Source: Mesostigma viride
Lineage: Eukaryota; Streptophyta; Mesostigmatophyceae; Mesostigmatales; Mesostigmataceae
DNA: 64,000 bases
Assembly: GCA_009746045.1 (NCBI GenBank)
Contig: RPFO01000692.1
Span: 723,140 to 787,139 of the forward strand
Reading direction: 5' to 3'
In this document: positions 61,279 through 64,000 of the stretch, piece after piece
Layout: each line of letters starts with the position of its first letter
How positions within the stretch are numbered: position 1 is the stretch's first letter
Made by a program: the position numbers and the translations under genes
Notes under the pieces: generated by a model
The model's database searches: none
Seen by the model: only the letters and a program-made list of their open reading frames with translations
Told to the model about the DNA's origin: nothing

Positions 61279-61313
<35 letters not shown>

Positions 61314-62973
61314 CGTCACCGCAGCAGCAACGGCAACAACAGCAGCCCCGACCGCGGCAACAACAACCTCAGACGAGACTACAGTGGCTACCCCATGAGC
61401 CTGAGCAGCAGGGAGACGAGAATGAAGATACCCTGCCCTACCGTTTTCAGCAGCCAGCTACAGGGCGGCCATCGCATCCTTGGGCGGGGCGGGGGCGTCC
61501 CCAGGGACCTTCGCCGGGCCCCACCCACCGGGGCAGACGCAGAGTGTCCTTCGGCAGCACCTCCCTGTTACCCACGGCGCTATGGAATTCGGATGAGGAT
61601 GGGGAGATTCCAGGGGCAGATGGCGAGTTCGACGATCTGGAGGGGACTGGCGAGGTTGACGAGGAACCAGTTACGCAGGGCCCACCTGTTGGTACTCATA
61701 GACCACGGGCCAGGCCAGGGGATGACAGAAGCAGTGTCACTGCCCGAGGCGAGGAGACTCATTCGCCCGTCCAGCGTCCGGTACCTCAACCGCAGCGTCC
61801 ACGGGTGTTTGACAGCAGCGTGGTCCCATCGCCTGCGCCTGTCGGCAACCTTAATTTCAGCAGGGTGGCCTTGGATGACCCGGGGTACGAACATCCCTCA
61901 TCAGTACAGGTGCGGCGGACTCATGGTACGCCGTCCAGGTCCGGATCTCTCCCCCGGTCGCAGCCCCCGCCTTCGGCTCCATCTCCTACGTAGACGTCGG
62001 TGGGCCCATCACCAACGCGGTAAAGGCCCCACCGATGCCCAATTTCAAGAATGCACCCAAGCTGCACGCAGACATGAAACCGCGCGAGGTAGACGAATGG
62101 GGACGCATGTGGCAACAGCAGTACACCATCTGGCGCAATCACCACAGCTGGCAGCTGGCCACTTGTGATCTGATCCCGCACGTGGTTAACACCTGCATGG
62201 ACCCCTCGGTGGTGAGCATCCTGAATTGTGAGAGCATCGCATCCCAGTCGTACCCGCAAACCGTAGAGGAGCTGATGGTTCGGGTGCGCCGCAAGCTGGT
62301 GCCCCCAGATGCTGTTATCCACGAGCGACTCGCATTCGGCAAGCTGCGCCAGGGAACCACCCCGTACCGCGAGTTTCTCTCCAAGTTTGAGTCCAGCGCC
62401 GCCTACCTGACAGACATGACCTGGTATGAGTACAAGATCCGGTTCATTGAGGCACTCAGTCCCGAGCTGCAGGATGAGGTACTGAAGCACTATGCTGAGG
62501 TCCCTTGGGAGGAGTGGGACATCTTGAATATCCAGAGGTATCTTCTGCAGTTGGCCGACATCGTGGCTCGCGGGCGCGCACCATTGGTGCGTCGTTTCTA
62601 CCGATCAGCCCCCCCGCACGACGGCGAGGAGAACGATGACTCCCCCGATGACCTGGAGGACGGGAACGCTGACCATGGCCTCAACGCCATCGACGCGAGT
62701 AAAGCCCGTTGCTTCATGTGCTTTGAGGTGGGTCACCTCAGGCGCGACTGCCCCAAACTCCGTAGCAGGCATGCTGGACGTGGCACGGGGGAGACCGAGC
62801 CCAGGTTTTCAGGCCCGGCGTTCGGCAGTCGCCCGGACTCCTCCGGCCCAAGGGACAAGCCCCGCAACGCGGACGAGCGGGCGCCAGCAGGCCCGGCAGT
62901 TCACGACTCAGCACCAGCAGCCGCGGCCGCCAGCGATGAGTTCTACCAAGGGCGTGCTGCGCGCGGTCAATGA
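60931..62973 (+). pseudogene. G3 gag with CCHC zinc knuckle, frame broken
   Basis: Starts MPRKRREPVNREIEQADNHE at 60931. A CAG/GCA repeat follows (61196-61312), where reading can pass from poly-Ala to the poly-Gln frame. Next is a Pro/Arg-rich section (to about 61965) in frame 2, then a shift back to frame 1: SYVDVGGPITNAVKAPPMPN, the capsid-like domain (MKPREVDEWGRMWQQQYTIW, PELQDEVLKHYAEVPWEEWD) and a knuckle CFMCFEVGHLRRDC. It stops at 62973. At least two frame changes are needed, one at the repeat and one near 61965. Confidence 0.75.
61196..61312 (+). repeat. CAG/GCA trinucleotide repeat in G3 gag
   Basis: About 39 interrupted units (CAG with CAA and CGA interruptions). It encodes Gln in frame 2, Ala in frame 1 and Leu on the minus strand. 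Confidence 0.95.
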
Positions 62974-63058
62974 GATCGAGGCTCATCGAATAGCCTCCGG
63001 ACAGCGTGCGACCTTTGAGTCACCAGCAGTGGCCGGTTACGAGTTTGCCGCTGGGAAG
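62936..63058 (+). pseudogene. G3 protease frame, start only
   Basis: The frame overlapping the gag end by 38 bp starts MSSTKGVLRAVNEIEAHRIA and runs into LINE sequence at 63059. By position it is the N-terminus of the protease/pol ORF. The catalytic motif is not reached. Confidence 0.5.
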
Positions 63059-63061
63059 TAT

Positions 63062-63825
63062 ACTATAATATATATTAAAAATATAATTACTTACAGCAGA
63101 GTGAAATCACTCAAACCAAAGCAAACGCCCAGCTATAAACCTATATACAGAGCCATGTCAAAGCTCTATACTACGAAGTACGATAAGACCAATGGAAACG
63201 CCTAACGGGAGGAACCTAATAGCCCTGCTGCACCGCAAAATCAGCCCGCGTACGGCGGAGCATGATGTCCGCCATGGCCCGAGTCAGCGCCACCGACAAG
63301 CGCTGACGCCAATATGACGTCCAGGTCCGCGCCGACCATGGGGCCCGCTGGCCCTCCAGGTCCAGCCGGTCCTCCCGGAGCCGGCAACACTCCTTGAAGA
63401 AGGCGGAGGTCAGGGGCCCCATGGCCCCAAACTCCTCCAGGACAAAGGGCACCACACGATGGTGCCCGACGTCGCCGTAGGCCAGGAGCTTGGCCCGCTC
63501 CGCCCGGTCCGCCGTGTAACCTGCCGTGAGGGAGGCCCCAGCCACGTGGCTAAGAGCCAAGGGCCGCGCCACCGAAACGTCAATAAGCAGATGCCGGCCA
63601 CCCCCCTCAAAGTCCAGCACCACGATGTCAGGCCGGTGGTTGGGGGAATAGAAGGCAGCGCCATCCGCATCCTCGGACCGGATGTTCGCGTGGGGGAAAA
63701 CCGACCGAATCATGGCGAGCACCACCGTCAGGAGGACAGTGTGCAAATACAAATACCAATTCTGATTCTGTTGGCCCCCCATGCAGGCAAGGTAGTGAGT
63801 CCCCGTGGGATCCAGCGGCTGCTTA
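63062..63825 (-). mobile_element. LINE copy B, 5'-truncated
   Basis: AT tail at 63062-63085, 3' UTR with a GAAGTA duplication (63174-63181), and coding to the 5' truncation at about 63825. It differs from copy A at only a few bases in the coding part. Its 5' end is fused directly to the 3' tail of copy C. No clear target duplication could be defined because the flanks are AT-rich. Confidence 0.85.
63216..63825 (-). pseudogene. LINE restriction-like endonuclease fragment, copy B
   Basis: Same protein as in copy A from the end of the zinc finger onward: TGTHYLACMGGQQNQNWYL region, RPDIVVLDFEGGGRHLLIDV and the C-terminal helix ending RTRADFAVQQGY. GRH replaces GRD ahead of LLIDV. It is shorter than copy A at the 5' side, so the first finger cysteines are missing. 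Confidence 0.75.
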
Positions 63826-64000
63826 ATAATATAATAAAAATATAATTACTTACAGCAGAGTGAAATCACTCAAACCAAAGCAAACGCCCAGCTATAAACC
63901 TATATACAGAGCCATGTCAAAGCTCTATACTACGAAGTACGATAAGACCAATGGAAACGCCTAACGGGAGGAACCTAATAGCCCTGCTGCACCGCAAAAT
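63826..64000 (-). mobile_element. LINE copy C, 3' end (continues past window)
   Basis: AT tail (taataatataataaaaatat) and 3' UTR with the GAAGTA duplication, reaching the last codons of the LINE ORF at the window edge. Same orientation as copy B, forming a head-to-tail pair. Confidence 0.88.

Larger units (their letters stand above)
59168..63058 (+). mobile_element. G3: Ty3/gypsy-like LTR retrotransposon, 5' part
   Basis: 5' LTR, primer-binding site, leader, gag and the beginning of the protease frame, then broken by LINE copies at 63059. The Gag is related to that of G1/G2 at low identity (shared patterns FGKLRQGTTPYREFLSKFES and FGAFKQGNLSYREYMTKFEL, and a CCHC knuckle), suggesting a sister family. 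RT and integrase lie outside the window or are lost. Confidence 0.82.

Noticed and set aside
61052-61312. Poly-Leu minus-strand frame
   Set aside because: Antisense of the CAG repeat in G3 gag.

Overview
The window is eukaryotic repeat-rich DNA and consists almost entirely of nested transposable elements. No rRNA, tRNA, CRISPR array or bacterial-style operon was seen. The mix suggests a green-lineage alga or a similar protist: chromodomain Ty3/gypsy, Ty1/copia, a PAT/Kangaroo-type DIRS element with a tyrosine recombinase, PIF/Harbinger, TTAA-target DNA elements, a LINE with a restriction-like endonuclease, and long TTG, CAG and G-rich simple repeats. Species cannot be fixed from the sequence, and no certain host gene is present.

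Layout. 1-2183: a piggyBac-like repeat (P) carrying a 5'-truncated LINE. 2184-4250: simple and tandem repeats, including a 437-bp TTG microsatellite. 4255-54229: one TTAA-flanked element (X), about 4.6 kb of its own sequence, expanded to 50 kb by two insertions inside its main gene. That gene is an L1-ORF1p-like protein in three pieces: 6504-6856, 39716-40105 and 52613-53316. Insertion 1 (6857-39715) is a pair of head-to-tail chromovirus copies, G1 and G2. G2's gag is split by a copia element (22387-30559) and its 5' LTR by a Harbinger element (32303-39181). Insertion 2 (40106-52608) is Y, an inverted relative of X with its own TTAA duplication. Y carries a complete-ended P element (which itself carries a LINE 3' stub) and a triple tandem repeat T; the middle T copy is split by a DIRS element (44865-50252).

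54230-59167: repeats, an inverted-repeat element, another LINE stub, and an unrecognised gene on the minus strand. 59168-63058: a third Ty3/gypsy element (G3: LTR, PBS, leader, gag and the start of protease), cut by two tandem LINE copies that run off the window end.

The order of events can be read from target duplications and from empty sites present in the same window. X and Y share both subterminal regions in opposite orientation. They also share a short reading frame (MATAFRRN) about 105 bp from the 5' terminus, whose three nucleotide differences are all synonymous. This X/Y family, with promoter-like monomers and an L1-ORF1p-like gene inside a TTAA-target element, is the best candidate for something undescribed. 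Other unusual points are a protease-like domain placed after integrase in the copia element, an extra ORF after integrase in the chromovirus, and a CpG composition break inside the copia element.
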